DNA of 14,348 nucleotides, taken from the NCBI GenBank assembly GCA_035457505.1, contig DATIBL010000117.1, forward strand, positions 1 through 14,348, in the 5' to 3' direction. Source of the stretch: DATIBL01 sp035457505. GTDB taxonomy: Bacteria > Patescibacteriota > Minisyncoccia > Phycocordibacterales > UBA6899. The position numbers and the translations under genes are program-made. Every line of letters starts with the position of its first letter. The stretch's first letter is position 1. This document shows, one piece after another, positions 6,571-12,848 of this stretch. Under the pieces are notes generated by a model, which saw only the letters and a list, made by a program, of their open reading frames with translations, had not been told where the DNA came from and did no database searches.

Positions 6571-6861
6571 TCAGCGGCCGAATCTCTCAAAGAGTTCCGC
6601 GCGGAGCTTTTTTGCTTTGGGGTCGTTGTTGATCGCGCTCGCGGTGTCGAGCGTGCGGATCACTTTGTCGAGCTCCTCCGCCGACTGGATCTCCCCCGCC
6701 GCGAGGAATTCATCGACAGAGCGAATGAGGTCTTCCGAGAGCATCGCAGGCTGCATATCCTCGGCAAGACTCGGCTCCATGCGACTCTCCGCAATATCGC
6801 CATCCCAGTATTGTGCGGCCTTCACCTCGCGCGCAAAATCATCTTCGTTTTTCTCTGGCAT
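6571..6861 (-). CDS. Hypothetical acidic helical protein, 96 residues
   Basis: No family recognised. The frame is open from 6966, but the first 35 codons overlap the VF530 gene and do not look like protein, so the ATG at 6859-6861 (MPEKNEDDFAREVKAAQYW) is chosen. A TACGCT box at 6868-6873 lies 6 nt upstream, in line with other genes here. The protein is acidic and rich in helix formers (LAEDMQPAMLSEDLIRSVDE, KAKKLRAELFERFG), without cysteines or membrane segments. It follows the VF530 gene on the same strand after 34 nt, so the two may be transcribed together. Confidence 0.65.
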   Translation of the reverse strand: MPEKNEDDFAREVKAAQYWDGDIAESRMEPSLAEDMQPAMLSEDLIRSVDEFLAAGEIQSAEELDKVIRTLDTASAINNDPKAKKLRAELFERFGR

Positions 6862-6867
6862 ATCTGT

Positions 6868-6895
6868 AGCGTACACCTTCCGAGCGGCAGAGCAA
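6868..6895 (-). promoter_or_regulatory. Possible leaderless promoter TTGCTC-16-TACGCT
   Basis: Minus strand: TTGCTC (6890-6895) and TACGCT (6868-6873). The expected start lies at the ATG at 6861. Both boxes are weak matches. Confidence 0.35.
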
Positions 6896-7153
6896 CTATT
6901 CGCGCGGGGTATGCGATGCACCATCGCGCGCAAGTGTTGCAAGATAGAGCGCTTCCACCTTCGCACGCGCCCACGGTGTCTTGCGGAGAAATTTTAGGCT
7001 CGATGCAACGCTCGGATCGTTCTGGAAGCAGTTGATATCGATCCGCGATCCGAGCGCCTCCCAGCCATATCGTTCGACCAAAAACTCCACGATCACCTGG
7101 AGCGTCTTTCCATGGAGAGGATTATTGGGTTGCGGGAGCGGCGTCTCTGGCAT
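6896..7153 (-). CDS. VF530/DUF2132-family small DNA-binding protein
   Basis: 85 residues. The core NNPLHGKTLQVIVEFLVERY, then GWEALG, INCFQNDPSVASSLKFLRKT and PWARAKVEALYL are nearly the family consensus of VF530 (PF09905), a compact helical domain of about 65 residues with a proposed DNA-binding role. The protein is full length, with a short N-terminal lead-in (MPETPLPQP) and a short tail. No Shine-Dalgarno is visible. A weak -10 TACCAT ends 6 nt before the ATG. The biological role of the family is not established. Recognition of the family is secure. Confidence 0.88.
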   Translation of the reverse strand: MPETPLPQPNNPLHGKTLQVIVEFLVERYGWEALGSRIDINCFQNDPSVASSLKFLRKTPWARAKVEALYLATLARDGASHTPRE

Positions 7154-7241
7154 CGCACGATGGTATCACAGATTGGCTGAGTTTCCTCCTCTGGGTACGT
7201 AACCACTCTCAGCTCTCAAGCTCGCGCCTCAATCCTCGCGA

Positions 7242-8297
7242 CTAGTGCCCGGTATGCCCAGCGTGCGCGTCGATCCCCGCTTCGGCGCGGAAATGTTCGG
7301 TGTGCGCGACTTGCGGCGCGTTCGTTGCCCACATCCCGAGCACGAGAATGACAGCAACAGAGAGGCCATAGATCGCCGTACCAAGATCCGGACCCGGACG
7401 ATCTTTGGTGTAAACCGGGACGGCGAGCAGCGCGAGGAAAAGTACAGGCGGCGCAAGCAGGATCGGCATGAGCCCCCACACATTTTCGAGCGCGACGATC
7501 CACATGATCCACCACGAAGGCTTCGTGACCTCGAGCCCGGCGAAGGGCGACGGGAAAAACGGCGCCGGTGCGATCAGCGAGAGCGTCAGGACGATCGCGA
7601 TCGCCGATCCGGAGAGGCCAAGGAGATTGCGCATCGATGGAAACGCCATAAGGCGCTTCCATCCCGATGGTGCATTCGGCGTAGGAGAACTTTCGGCAGC
7701 CTTTTTCATCGGATAGACCATCGAGCGAAATGTCGGCGCAAAAAGATAGTGCACGAGCGCGAGGGCGACGATGCCGACCGGGATCGCAACCGCGTGCAAG
7801 ATGAAGAACCGGAAAAGCGCAGTCGAGCCCGAGAATGCGTTGGCGATATCTGCTGCGAACGGAATGTACCCCGCAACGATCCCGCTCGTCCCAAGGAAGA
7901 AGTGCGTGTACGCGTCGAAGGCCTCCTGGTCGGCGCGAAGGAATCTTCCGATCGTCATTTCGATCCCGATCACGAAAAGAAACGCGACCCCAAACCACCA
8001 GGCATACTTCCGCGCGCGTCCGGTCGGCTTCGTGATCGCGACACGGGTCATATGGAGGAAAAGAAGGAACACCAGAAGATCGCTCGACCAGTAGTGAATA
8101 TTGCGGATGAACGCGAGGAGCGGGACGCCGACGATCGTGCGCATGCTTTCATAGACCCCCGCAGGCGATGGGTTATAGAAGAATGCCAGCACTATCCCGC
8201 TCGCGAACGAGAGGAGCAAGAGCACCAAGAGTACGCCGCCGATGATGACGCCGGACTGTCTCACGCGCGCAAAAAGCTGTTCCATCAATGCGCTCAT
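7242..8297 (-). CDS. Di-haem cytochrome b, b6 and subunit-IV-like parts in one chain
   Basis: 351 residues with about eight membrane helices. Haem ligands: His68 and His82 in helix B, and His168 and His183 in helix D. Spacings of 14 and 15 match the b6 type (mitochondrial b has 14 and 14). ADQEAFDAYTHFF (122-134) stands where b6 has WDQ..YWA. A C-terminal part (from about 210) resembles subunit IV, with PSWW (260-263) in place of the quinol-site PEWY, so the conserved acidic residue is absent. The His-rich tail (HTEHF, HAGHTGH) may bind metal. It is the last gene of a three-gene operon and its ATG overlaps the preceding stop (ATGA). Likely role: quinone-linked electron transfer across the membrane. 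No Rieske or c-type partner is encoded here. Confidence 0.88.
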   Translation of the reverse strand: MSALMEQLFARVRQSGVIIGGVLLVLLLLSFASGIVLAFFYNPSPAGVYESMRTIVGVPLLAFIRNIHYWSSDLLVFLLFLHMTRVAITKPTGRARKYAWWFGVAFLFVIGIEMTIGRFLRADQEAFDAYTHFFLGTSGIVAGYIPFAADIANAFSGSTALFRFFILHAVAIPVGIVALALVHYLFAPTFRSMVYPMKKAAESSPTPNAPSGWKRLMAFPSMRNLLGLSGSAIAIVLTLSLIAPAPFFPSPFAGLEVTKPSWWIMWIVALENVWGLMPILLAPPVLFLALLAVPVYTKDRPGPDLGTAIYGLSVAVILVLGMWATNAPQVAHTEHFRAEAGIDAHAGHTGH

Positions 8298-8668
8298 ACA
8301 GCAGGTGCGTTTGATTGATCGCTCGCAGGGGCCGCGGTCGGAGCGGGAGTTTGCTCAGTTGTTCCATTCTTCGGGAGATGTGCTGCGACCAGAAGTCCGA
8401 GCGCGGCAATGAGGAGCGCATAGCGAATATTCGCGCGCTCGTCTTCTTGTTTGACGACGGGCTGTACAGCAGAGAAAACCATGTTGCGCGGCAAGCCGAA
8501 GGTTGGATCAAGCGTCATCGCCCCAGCTTCCGCGCCGATCTGAGTCGGAACATGGAGCTGGACAGGTGCCGCAGGCGCGGCTTCTTCGACCGCCCCGCCA
8601 TGCGCAAGGACGCTCGCCGGAGCGAAACATCCGAGCACAAGGAAGAGTGCGATCGAAAGTGATCTCAT
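8294..8668 (-). CDS. Small exported protein with C-terminal membrane anchor
   Basis: No family recognised. 124 residues from the ATG at 8666-8668, which gives a clean signal peptide (MRSLSIALFLVLGCFAPASVLA, cleavage possible before HGG). VLGC is close to a lipobox, so a lipoprotein is possible. The exported part is Ala/Pro-rich with few charged residues (EEAAPAAPVQLHVPTQIG), then one membrane helix (YALLIAALGLLVAAHL) and a Thr/Ala/Pro-rich tail. It has no CxxCH haem motif and no Rieske cysteines. The frame extends to 8728, but that would overlap the preceding gene. It is translationally coupled to the cytochrome b gene by a 4-nt overlap, so it is probably a small subunit or accessory of that complex. 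Confidence 0.7.
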   Translation of the reverse strand: MRSLSIALFLVLGCFAPASVLAHGGAVEEAAPAAPVQLHVPTQIGAEAGAMTLDPTFGLPRNMVFSAVQPVVKQEDERANIRYALLIAALGLLVAAHLPKNGTTEQTPAPTAAPASDQSNAPAV

Positions 8669-8708
8669 GCCACAGAGAGGATGGCGAGAGGGCATGGGCA
8701 ATTCGACA

Positions 8709-9197
8709 CTATACGACCGGAAGCGCACGGCGAATTGCGAGCAGCGCGCATCCGTTCAAAAGGAACAGCGCGCCGAGAGCGATCGCAAGCGCCGAGAACG
8801 CATACGAGAGCACGCCGAGCTGAAGCGCCGTCATGAGCGTGACTGCCGGAATCCATGAGCCGAAGCGCTTTTCGTTCTGCACCATCACCGGCTCGCCCTT
8901 CTCATCGAGTACGGGCTGCCCCGCCTCGTCGAGCTTCGGGATCATGCGCGGCATTTCCGCAAAAGTCTTCCCTTCTGTCGTCTTCATCGTGTGCATGCGG
9001 ATCGTATCGGCCTGCACCTTGAGCGTGATCGGGCCGCGCACGGGTGCCTCCGGGATGGTCGCATCTTTCGGCGTCGTGATCTTCTCTGCGGCAACACTCT
9101 GATAGGTATAGAGCGTCGCGCAGATTCCACCGAGAATAAGAAACGCGCCGGCGAGAAGCGAAGCGAGCGCGGTGATAAAAACGATGTTCTTCTTCAT
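8709..9197 (-). CDS. Two-TM membrane protein of the misnamed 'aromatic ring-opening dioxygenase LigA' family
   Basis: 162 residues. A membrane helix at about 5-30 (IVFITALASLLAGAFLILGG) is followed by an exported loop with AAEKITTPKDATIPEAPVRG, then HTMKTTEGKTFAEMPR, and a C-terminal helical membrane region (about 118-155). The layout and the 'A.EKI....DA' plus 'H....T.GKT.AE..R' pattern are those of actinobacterial membrane proteins that carry the name LigA in databases. They have no dioxygenase domain, and I do not adopt that function. It is the first gene of the cytochrome b operon. Exactly what the family does is unknown, but its place here suggests a role in assembling or completing a respiratory membrane complex. 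Confidence 0.72.
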   Translation of the reverse strand: MKKNIVFITALASLLAGAFLILGGICATLYTYQSVAAEKITTPKDATIPEAPVRGPITLKVQADTIRMHTMKTTEGKTFAEMPRMIPKLDEAGQPVLDEKGEPVMVQNEKRFGSWIPAVTLMTALQLGVLSYAFSALAIALGALFLLNGCALLAIRRALPVV

Positions 9198-9283
9198 GAT
9201 GATCTGTTCGAGGATCGAATAATTGTGTGCAACGGAAAGAATACTCCGTGCAGCGTGCGCGCGATCCTTCGAGAGAATTCACC

Positions 9284-9301
9284 TGCCGGGTATCCCGGGC
9301 A
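9284..9301 (-). other. Compact GC-rich hairpin in the presumed operon leader
   Basis: TGCC-GGG-TAT-CCC-GGGCA folds with one bulged G. No T run follows on either strand, so it is not a normal terminator. A weak promoter (TATATT at 9315-9320, poor -35) would place this hairpin in a leader of about 115 nt before the operon's first ATG at 9197. The rest of 9198-9283 shows nothing I can name. Confidence 0.4.
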
Positions 9302-9382
9302 AGGCGCTATCATAAATATAGCGTACAGTGCTCCGAACTCCAAATCCCCCACGCCAAAGAAGTTTGCTGCAACATCGGCTCG

Positions 9383-9568
9383 CTACGCTTTTTCTTGTCG
9401 CGACGACCGCTCGGCACGCGTCTTTCCCATCCGCTCGAGACGGCTCTCCGCAAGCGTCGACCAGCCAAGAATACCGATCGCTCGGCGCACCGCCTCGGCC
9501 TCCTCATCCGTGAGCGGATATTTCCCAAGCAGCGCAGTCAGCGTTGCGATCGCAGCTTTGTCGTTCAT
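9383..9568 (-). CDS. Hypothetical small helical protein, 61 residues
   Basis: No family recognised. Start: ATG at 9566-9568 (MNDKAAIATLTALLGKYPLT). A TATACT box lies 6 nt upstream and there is no Shine-Dalgarno. An upstream Met in the same frame (9607) would lie before that -10 box. The protein is almost all helix (DEEAEAVRRAIGILGW, then SRLERMGKTRAERSSRQ), soluble and without cysteines. It lies upstream of the cytochrome b operon on the same strand, 185 nt away, so cotranscription is possible. Divergent from adenine deaminase. Confidence 0.6.
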   Translation of the reverse strand: MNDKAAIATLTALLGKYPLTDEEAEAVRRAIGILGWSTLAESRLERMGKTRAERSSRQEKA

Positions 9569-9574
9569 GCCAAA

Positions 9575-9580
9575 AGTATA
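9575..9580 (-). promoter_or_regulatory. -10 box TATACT (leaderless type)
   Basis: TATACT on the minus strand ends 6 nt before the ATG of the 61-residue ORF. No -35 of note. Confidence 0.5.
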
Positions 9581-9622
9581 GCCTGACTTCTGGCAAAAAG
9601 AAGTCACCTGTCGGCATTTACC

Positions 9623-9704
9623 AGGCCGCGTGATTTGCGGCCTCCCTGAGCCGTTTCTATGGAGCCAAGCGGCTCAATTCGAGGGAAATGAGCCGTTTCG
9701 GCTC
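9623..9704. repeat. Cluster of competing inverted repeats upstream of adenine deaminase
   Basis: First, AGGCCGC (9623-9629) pairs with GCGGCCT (9637-9643). Then TGAGCCG occurs at 9647-9653 and 9689-9695, and its complement CGGCTC(A) at 9670-9676 and 9699-9704. The 9670 arm can pair with either TGAGCCG copy, so two alternative folds exist. Neither is followed by a T run. The cluster lies in the 203-nt divergent region between the 61-residue ORF and adenine deaminase. Confidence 0.65.
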
Positions 9705-9726
9705 TGGGGCGTGTTTCGCTTTCCGG

Positions 9727-9753
9727 TTGAATCAAGTACAAATATGGAATACT
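9727..9753 (+). promoter_or_regulatory. Possible adenine deaminase promoter
   Basis: TTGAAT (9727-9732) faces right. The best -10 candidates are AATACT (9748-9753, 15-bp spacer) or TACTCG (9750-9755, 17-bp spacer). Neither is strong. Confidence 0.35.
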
Positions 9754-9771
9754 CGCTCTCCTCCGACCATC

Positions 9772-10803
9772 ATGAAACCCTCATCGTCCTTCATCATGCA
9801 GATTCCCAAGGCAGAACTGCATCTGCATATCGAAGGCACGCTCGAACCCGAGCTTATGTTCGCACTCGCAAAGCGGAACGGCATCGCGCTCCCCTACGCC
9901 TCGATCGACGAGATTCGCGCGGCATACGATTTTGGCAATTTGCAGGATTTTCTCGACGTGTATTATCAGGGCGCGGCGGTGCTCCAGAAAGAAGAGGATT
10001 TCTATGATCTCACGTTCGCATATCTCGCAAAGGCGCAAACGCAGGGCGTCGCGCATGCGGAGATCTTCTTCGACCCGGAGACCCACACCGCGCGCGGGAT
10101 CGCCTTCGATACCGTCGTCGCCGGAATCTCGCGTGCACTCGATGCGGGGCGTACAGAATTTGGTATCACTTCGAAATTGATCCTATGCTTCTTGCGGCAT
10201 CTTGATGCATCGTCTGCCATGGCGACACTCGAAGACGCTGCGCGGCACACGGGCGCAATCTTCGCTGTCGGGCTCGATTCATCGGAGCGCGGCAATCCTC
10301 CGTCAAAGTTTGTGCAGGTGTTTGCAAAGGCACGAGAACTTGGATTTCATGTCACCGCCCATGCAGGCGAAGAAGGTCCGGCGGCATATGTGCACGAGGC
10401 GCTCGATCTTCTGCATGCAGAGCGGATCGATCACGGCAATCATGCGCTCGACGACGAGGCACTGTCGCAAGAGCTCGCCCGACGACAGATCCCCCTCACC
10501 GTCTGCCCGCTCTCAAATCTTAAGCTTCGCGTGATCGCGGATATGCGTGCGCATCCGCTCCGGACAATGCTCGACAAGGGACTGCTGGTGAGCATCAACT
10601 CCGACGATCCGGCATATTTTGACGGATACGTCGGCGACAATTATCAAGCCGTCGCTGACGCGCTCGATCTCGATCAGGACGATATCATCATGCTCGCAAA
10701 AAATTCCTTCCGCTCAAGCTTCCTCACGCAAGAAGAACAGCAGACAGCGTTCGCGAAGATCGACGCGTTTGTCGCGACAGAGAAAATTCCATCGCGAGAT
10801 TAG
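9772..10803 (+). CDS. Adenine deaminase, Aah1-type (adenosine deaminase superfamily)
   Basis: 343 residues. Zinc ligands: HLH (17-19), His197 in HAGEEGP (197-203, catalytic Glu200) and Asp278 in SINSDDPAYF. ERIDHG (217-222) supplies His221. The stretches NLQDFLDVYYQGAAVL, FFDPETHTARGI and FGITSKLILCFLRHL are those of yeast-type adenine deaminases rather than true adenosine deaminases. The enzyme converts adenine to hypoxanthine for purine salvage in the cytoplasm. Start: ATG 9772; ATG 9796 (MQIPKAELHLH) is equally possible and nearer the usual family N-terminus. Neither has a Shine-Dalgarno. It is a single gene, convergent with the NYN gene. An upstream set of alternative hairpins may regulate it. 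Confidence 0.9.
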   Translation: MKPSSSFIMQIPKAELHLHIEGTLEPELMFALAKRNGIALPYASIDEIRAAYDFGNLQDFLDVYYQGAAVLQKEEDFYDLTFAYLAKAQTQGVAHAEIFFDPETHTARGIAFDTVVAGISRALDAGRTEFGITSKLILCFLRHLDASSAMATLEDAARHTGAIFAVGLDSSERGNPPSKFVQVFAKARELGFHVTAHAGEEGPAAYVHEALDLLHAERIDHGNHALDDEALSQELARRQIPLTVCPLSNLKLRVIADMRAHPLRTMLDKGLLVSINSDDPAYFDGYVGDNYQAVADALDLDQDDIIMLAKNSFRSSFLTQEEQQTAFAKIDAFVATEKIPSRD

Positions 10804-10839
10804 AAGAAATAAGCAATAGTGGCTTTCTATATTCTTCTA
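10801..10839. terminator. Inverted repeat joining two convergent stop codons
   Basis: TAGAAGAA (10801-10808) and TTCTTCTA (10832-10839) are perfect complements 23 nt apart. The left arm starts with the TAG of adenine deaminase and the right arm ends with the TAG of the NYN gene on the other strand. There is no clear T run, so terminator function is uncertain. Confidence 0.4.
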
Positions 10840-11400
10840 CGGCAAGAGTACCGGAGGAAGAAACGGATCGACGTCCTCATGGCGCAATAAGCGCACATCA
10901 TCCGAGGCCTTCGTAAGTCCGAAAGACTGGCCTTTTGCTATCCCAACGTAGTGCACTGCCTTACGCAGCGATCGCACCTCCTCAACTGCAGCAACCAGAT
11001 CAGTATCCGAGCTCAAAAGATACGCCCTATCGTAAACGTTCGCTCTCGCCATACGAATCATCTCTACAGCAAGCCTCACGTCGACGCCCTTTTCGTGGAA
11101 TGTTCCATCTGGATGACGGATCAAATGTCCTGCAATGAGCTTGATTTTGTGAAGCTGTAATTTTGCAAAAAGTTTCTGCTGGTTTGCATATAATTCCTCA
11201 CTTTTTTGGTTGCCACCGCTCCGCTTTACGGCACCAACATAGTAGCGGATGTCGATCAATTCAGTCCCGGTCGTAAGCCAGGCAATGAAACCAGTGTAAT
11301 CAAACTCCAACAGAGTGCGCTTCGTTCCTGTTTGAAGAGAAAGCTCCTTCAACTTGTGATAAAAATTACTTCCATCGATGAACACGACGCTCTTTAGCAT
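10837..11400 (-). CDS. NYN-domain (LabA/DUF88-like) predicted ribonuclease
   Basis: 187 residues. The PIN-like NYN acidic residues are visible: Asp9 in FIDGSNFYH (with Asn12), Asp107 in EKGVDVRLAVEM, and Asp132/Asp134 in LLSSDTD. VHYVGIAKG closes the Rossmann-like sheet. Such proteins bind one magnesium ion and are predicted RNases, and they often stand alone as here. The start is the ATG at 11398-11400. A TTG three codons upstream is less likely, because a TATATT box lies 7 nt before the ATG. The gene looks less GC-rich than its neighbours. A second, better promoter (TTGACC-17-TAGCAT, 11472-11500) could give a longer leader. Confidence 0.85.
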   Translation of the reverse strand: MLKSVVFIDGSNFYHKLKELSLQTGTKRTLLEFDYTGFIAWLTTGTELIDIRYYVGAVKRSGGNQKSEELYANQQKLFAKLQLHKIKLIAGHLIRHPDGTFHEKGVDVRLAVEMIRMARANVYDRAYLLSSDTDLVAAVEEVRSLRKAVHYVGIAKGQSFGLTKASDDVRLLRHEDVDPFLPPVLLP

Positions 11401-11407
11401 TGCGGAC

Positions 11408-11413
11408 AATATA
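11408..11413 (-). promoter_or_regulatory. -10 box TATATT for the NYN gene (leaderless type)
   Basis: TATATT on the minus strand ends 7 nt before the ATG at 11400, the spacing seen at several other genes of the window. Confidence 0.45.
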
Positions 11414-11471
11414 CCATAACGAAAACTGCCGTCCCAGCGTGAACTGAGAAGGCAGTGAGGTTAGCACAGTC

Positions 11472-11500
11472 ATGCTATCAATATCTATACTGCTGGTCAA
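11472..11500 (-). promoter_or_regulatory. Second promoter TTGACC-17-TAGCAT facing the NYN gene
   Basis: TTGACC (11495-11500) and TAGCAT (11472-11477) are 17 bp apart. The leader would contain ACTGCC...GGCAGT arms, the latter followed by TTTT at about 11421-11424, a possible attenuator. Confidence 0.45.
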
Positions 11501-11506
11501 GTATTC

Positions 11507-11527
11507 GGACCCCCCCGGGGGGGGTCC
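11507..11527. repeat. Loopless C7/G8 palindrome
   Basis: GGA, seven C, eight G, TCC: a near-perfect self-complementary GC block in the 179-nt gap between the NYN gene and the receiver gene. No T run follows. It begins 7 nt from the -35 box at 11495-11500, on its upstream side. Confidence 0.6.
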
Positions 11528-11579
11528 AGCACGTAGAGTGACGACTGCCCCTGCCACGATCAATCCTTGAATTGCCTGC

Positions 11580-11951
11580 TTACGAGGCCCCGAATCTGTT
11601 CTCCAAGAGCTCGAGAAGGCGCGCTTCCATTGCTTCATCTTTTTTCACCTCGTCGAGTCCCTCCGATGCCATCCACGTATGTACCTCCGCATCATCGCTT
11701 GAAGTAAGCATAATGACGGGAATGTGCTTCCCCCACCCCTGGCTCCGCAGCTCCTTATACATCGCCATCCCGTCCATGATCGGCATGCGCACATCAAGGA
11801 TAATAAGGTCGACTGGGACGTCCCTTGCTATCGCGAGCGCCTTGCTCCCACCTGAGGAATCGTACGCAACGTATCCATTCTGCCGGAGGATCGAATGAAC
11901 CTTTTCTCGGATGAGGGAAGAGTCGTCGATGACCAGTACTTTTTTGCTCAT
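11580..11951 (-). CDS. Stand-alone CheY-like response-regulator receiver
   Basis: 123 residues, receiver domain only. The acidic pair Asp9-Asp10 (VIDDSS), phospho-acceptor Asp53 (LIILDVRMP), Thr83 (IMLTSS) and Lys103/Lys104 are present, so phosphorylation is expected to work. The usual Lys-Pro after strand 5 is VKKDE, without the proline. There is no output domain and no histidine kinase in the window, so it acts by protein contact with an unknown partner. The start ATG at 11949-11951 has a perfect TATAAT 6 nt upstream and no Shine-Dalgarno. Confidence 0.92.
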   Translation of the reverse strand: MSKKVLVIDDSSLIREKVHSILRQNGYVAYDSSGGSKALAIARDVPVDLIILDVRMPIMDGMAMYKELRSQGWGKHIPVIMLTSSDDAEVHTWMASEGLDEVKKDEAMEARLLELLENRFGAS

Positions 11952-11957
11952 GTCGCC

Positions 11958-11963
11958 ATTATA
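11958..11963 (-). promoter_or_regulatory. -10 box TATAAT for the receiver gene (leaderless type)
   Basis: Perfect TATAAT on the minus strand, 6 nt before the ATG. Confidence 0.6.
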
Positions 11964-12012
11964 TCCAAAAACAAGCAGCGCGGTATTGCCCTAAACGATG
12001 CGACCCCTCCCC

Positions 12013-12041
12013 CGAAAAACGGAGCCTATCCTCGCTTTTTC
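12013..12041. repeat. R1-like hairpin repeat, diverged copy beside palindrome 1
   Basis: The stretch CGAAAAACGGAGCCTATCCT and the following CG and T run resemble the two R1 copies at 12962-12990 and 14234-14262. A-rich and T-rich arms fold with an internal loop. On the minus strand it lies downstream of the PaaX-like gene and ends in TTTTT, so it may be that gene's terminator. Confidence 0.55.
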
Positions 12042-12056
12042 TGCTATCTTCTCTCC

Positions 12057-12104
12057 CTCTAGTGCACATCTAATATGCTATAGCATATTAGATGTGCACT
12101 AGAG
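12057..12104. repeat. Palindrome 1 (PAL1), 48 bp, perfect
   Basis: Every base from 12057 to 12104 pairs with its mirror about the point 12080/12081. The core TGCACATCTAATATGC-TATA and its mirror (36 bp, 12063-12098) is identical to PAL2 and PAL3. The outer arms are CTCTAG/CTAGAG. The TAG stop of the PaaX-like gene (12099-12101, minus strand) lies in its arm. No T run follows on either side. Confidence 0.95.
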
Positions 12105-12836
12105 CTCAGCCGGAAGATTGAAGGCTCTTCGGAGCCACGCGTCGTGCTCAATACTTTCCGCACGAAGATAGAGGACGTCCTTTCCAAGCCGAAATTCCGC
12201 CTTGAGCATCACTACGAGCGCCGCAACTTCGTGCGGGTAGACCCAAACGCTGTCCTGAAGCCGAATGAAGCCGACCTCGGCGAGGCTCGACTGAAGCATA
12301 TTTCTCTTTCCCTTCCGTGACTCCGGAATATCGTAGATCACCATCCGCCAGTGTCCATCCCAACGTTTCGGCTCAGGTATCTTCTGTCCGTCGAGCATAT
12401 ACCGTGTAAGAGAGGCGCTCCCCTTTTCTGTGAGTCGAAGGTATGTCCCTCCGTTTTCCTCTACGCGACGAACAAAACCAGCCTCTATGAGACGTTTGCA
12501 TGCGCGATCGATGATGTATCTGGGGCTTCTTTCACGAGCGGCTCGCTTCCGATCGTGTTCCACTTTGGAGATCAGCCCGATCACATTTGGAGCAATCGCA
12601 CCGACCGCGAGAACACCGGCGACCCCTAGCGCAGAGAGGACCGCGCGCTGATATTTCCCGAGACGATCTCCGACCTCCTCCCGAGTTCTCGCGCCAGCGC
12701 GATGAGAAACAGGTAGCTGATCCTGATGCTTGAGCAACCCTCCTTTCTTCATCTTCTCTCCCCTACGCGAAGACGGTATCCGCCGCGGCATATCAGCACC
12801 CCTTTCTTTGGTTTCTTCTTTTGAATTTCTTTTCAT
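12099..12836 (-). CDS. PaaX-like regulator with Cas2-fold domain, flanked by palindromes
   Basis: 245 residues. The N-terminal 60 are basic and probably flexible. Residues 64-90 are hydrophobic (VLSALGVAGVLAVGAIAPNV), about 100-145 form a winged helix (IDRACKRLIEAGFVRRVEE, then YLRLTEKG), and 158-240 form the PaaX central Cas2-like fold: WRMVIYDIPESRKGKRNM with Asp169 at the Cas2 aspartate position, then GFIRLQDSVWVYPHE. Bacterial PaaX is a DNA-binding repressor; the Cas2-like half usually dimerises. Start: the ATG at 12834-12836 has a TAAAAT box 6 nt upstream and is preserved in the copy at 14278-14280. Met16 (good GGGG upstream) and Met29 are alternatives nearer the usual family length. The gene lies exactly between PAL1 and PAL2. 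It is not a CRISPR Cas2: no Cas1 or array is present. Confidence 0.85.
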   Translation of the reverse strand: MKRNSKEETKERGADMPRRIPSSRRGEKMKKGGLLKHQDQLPVSHRAGARTREEVGDRLGKYQRAVLSALGVAGVLAVGAIAPNVIGLISKVEHDRKRAARERSPRYIIDRACKRLIEAGFVRRVEENGGTYLRLTEKGSASLTRYMLDGQKIPEPKRWDGHWRMVIYDIPESRKGKRNMLQSSLAEVGFIRLQDSVWVYPHEVAALVVMLKAEFRLGKDVLYLRAESIEHDAWLRRAFNLPAEL

Positions 12837-12842
12837 CGCTCC

Positions 12843-12848
12843 ATTTTA
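12843..12848 (-). promoter_or_regulatory. -10 box TAAAAT of the PaaX-like gene, touching PAL2
   Basis: TAAAAT on the minus strand is 6 nt from the ATG at 12836. The region 16-18 bp further upstream, where a -35 would be, lies wholly inside PAL2, so any protein bound to the palindrome would block or replace -35 contacts. Confidence 0.5.

Noticed and set aside
7245..8318. 357-residue open frame on the plus strand
   Set aside because: It is extremely rich in Arg, Asp and Glu and exactly antisense to cytochrome b, which has clear haem histidines and membrane helices. It is a high-GC shadow frame.
8294..8668. Rieske or c-type cytochrome subunit of the cytochrome b operon
   Set aside because: It has no CxxCH and no Cys-His Rieske boxes. 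It is a small exported Ala/Pro-rich protein only.
8709..9197. Aromatic ring-opening dioxygenase LigA function
   Set aside because: The database name for this family is misleading. The protein is a small two-TM membrane protein without any dioxygenase domain or metal site.
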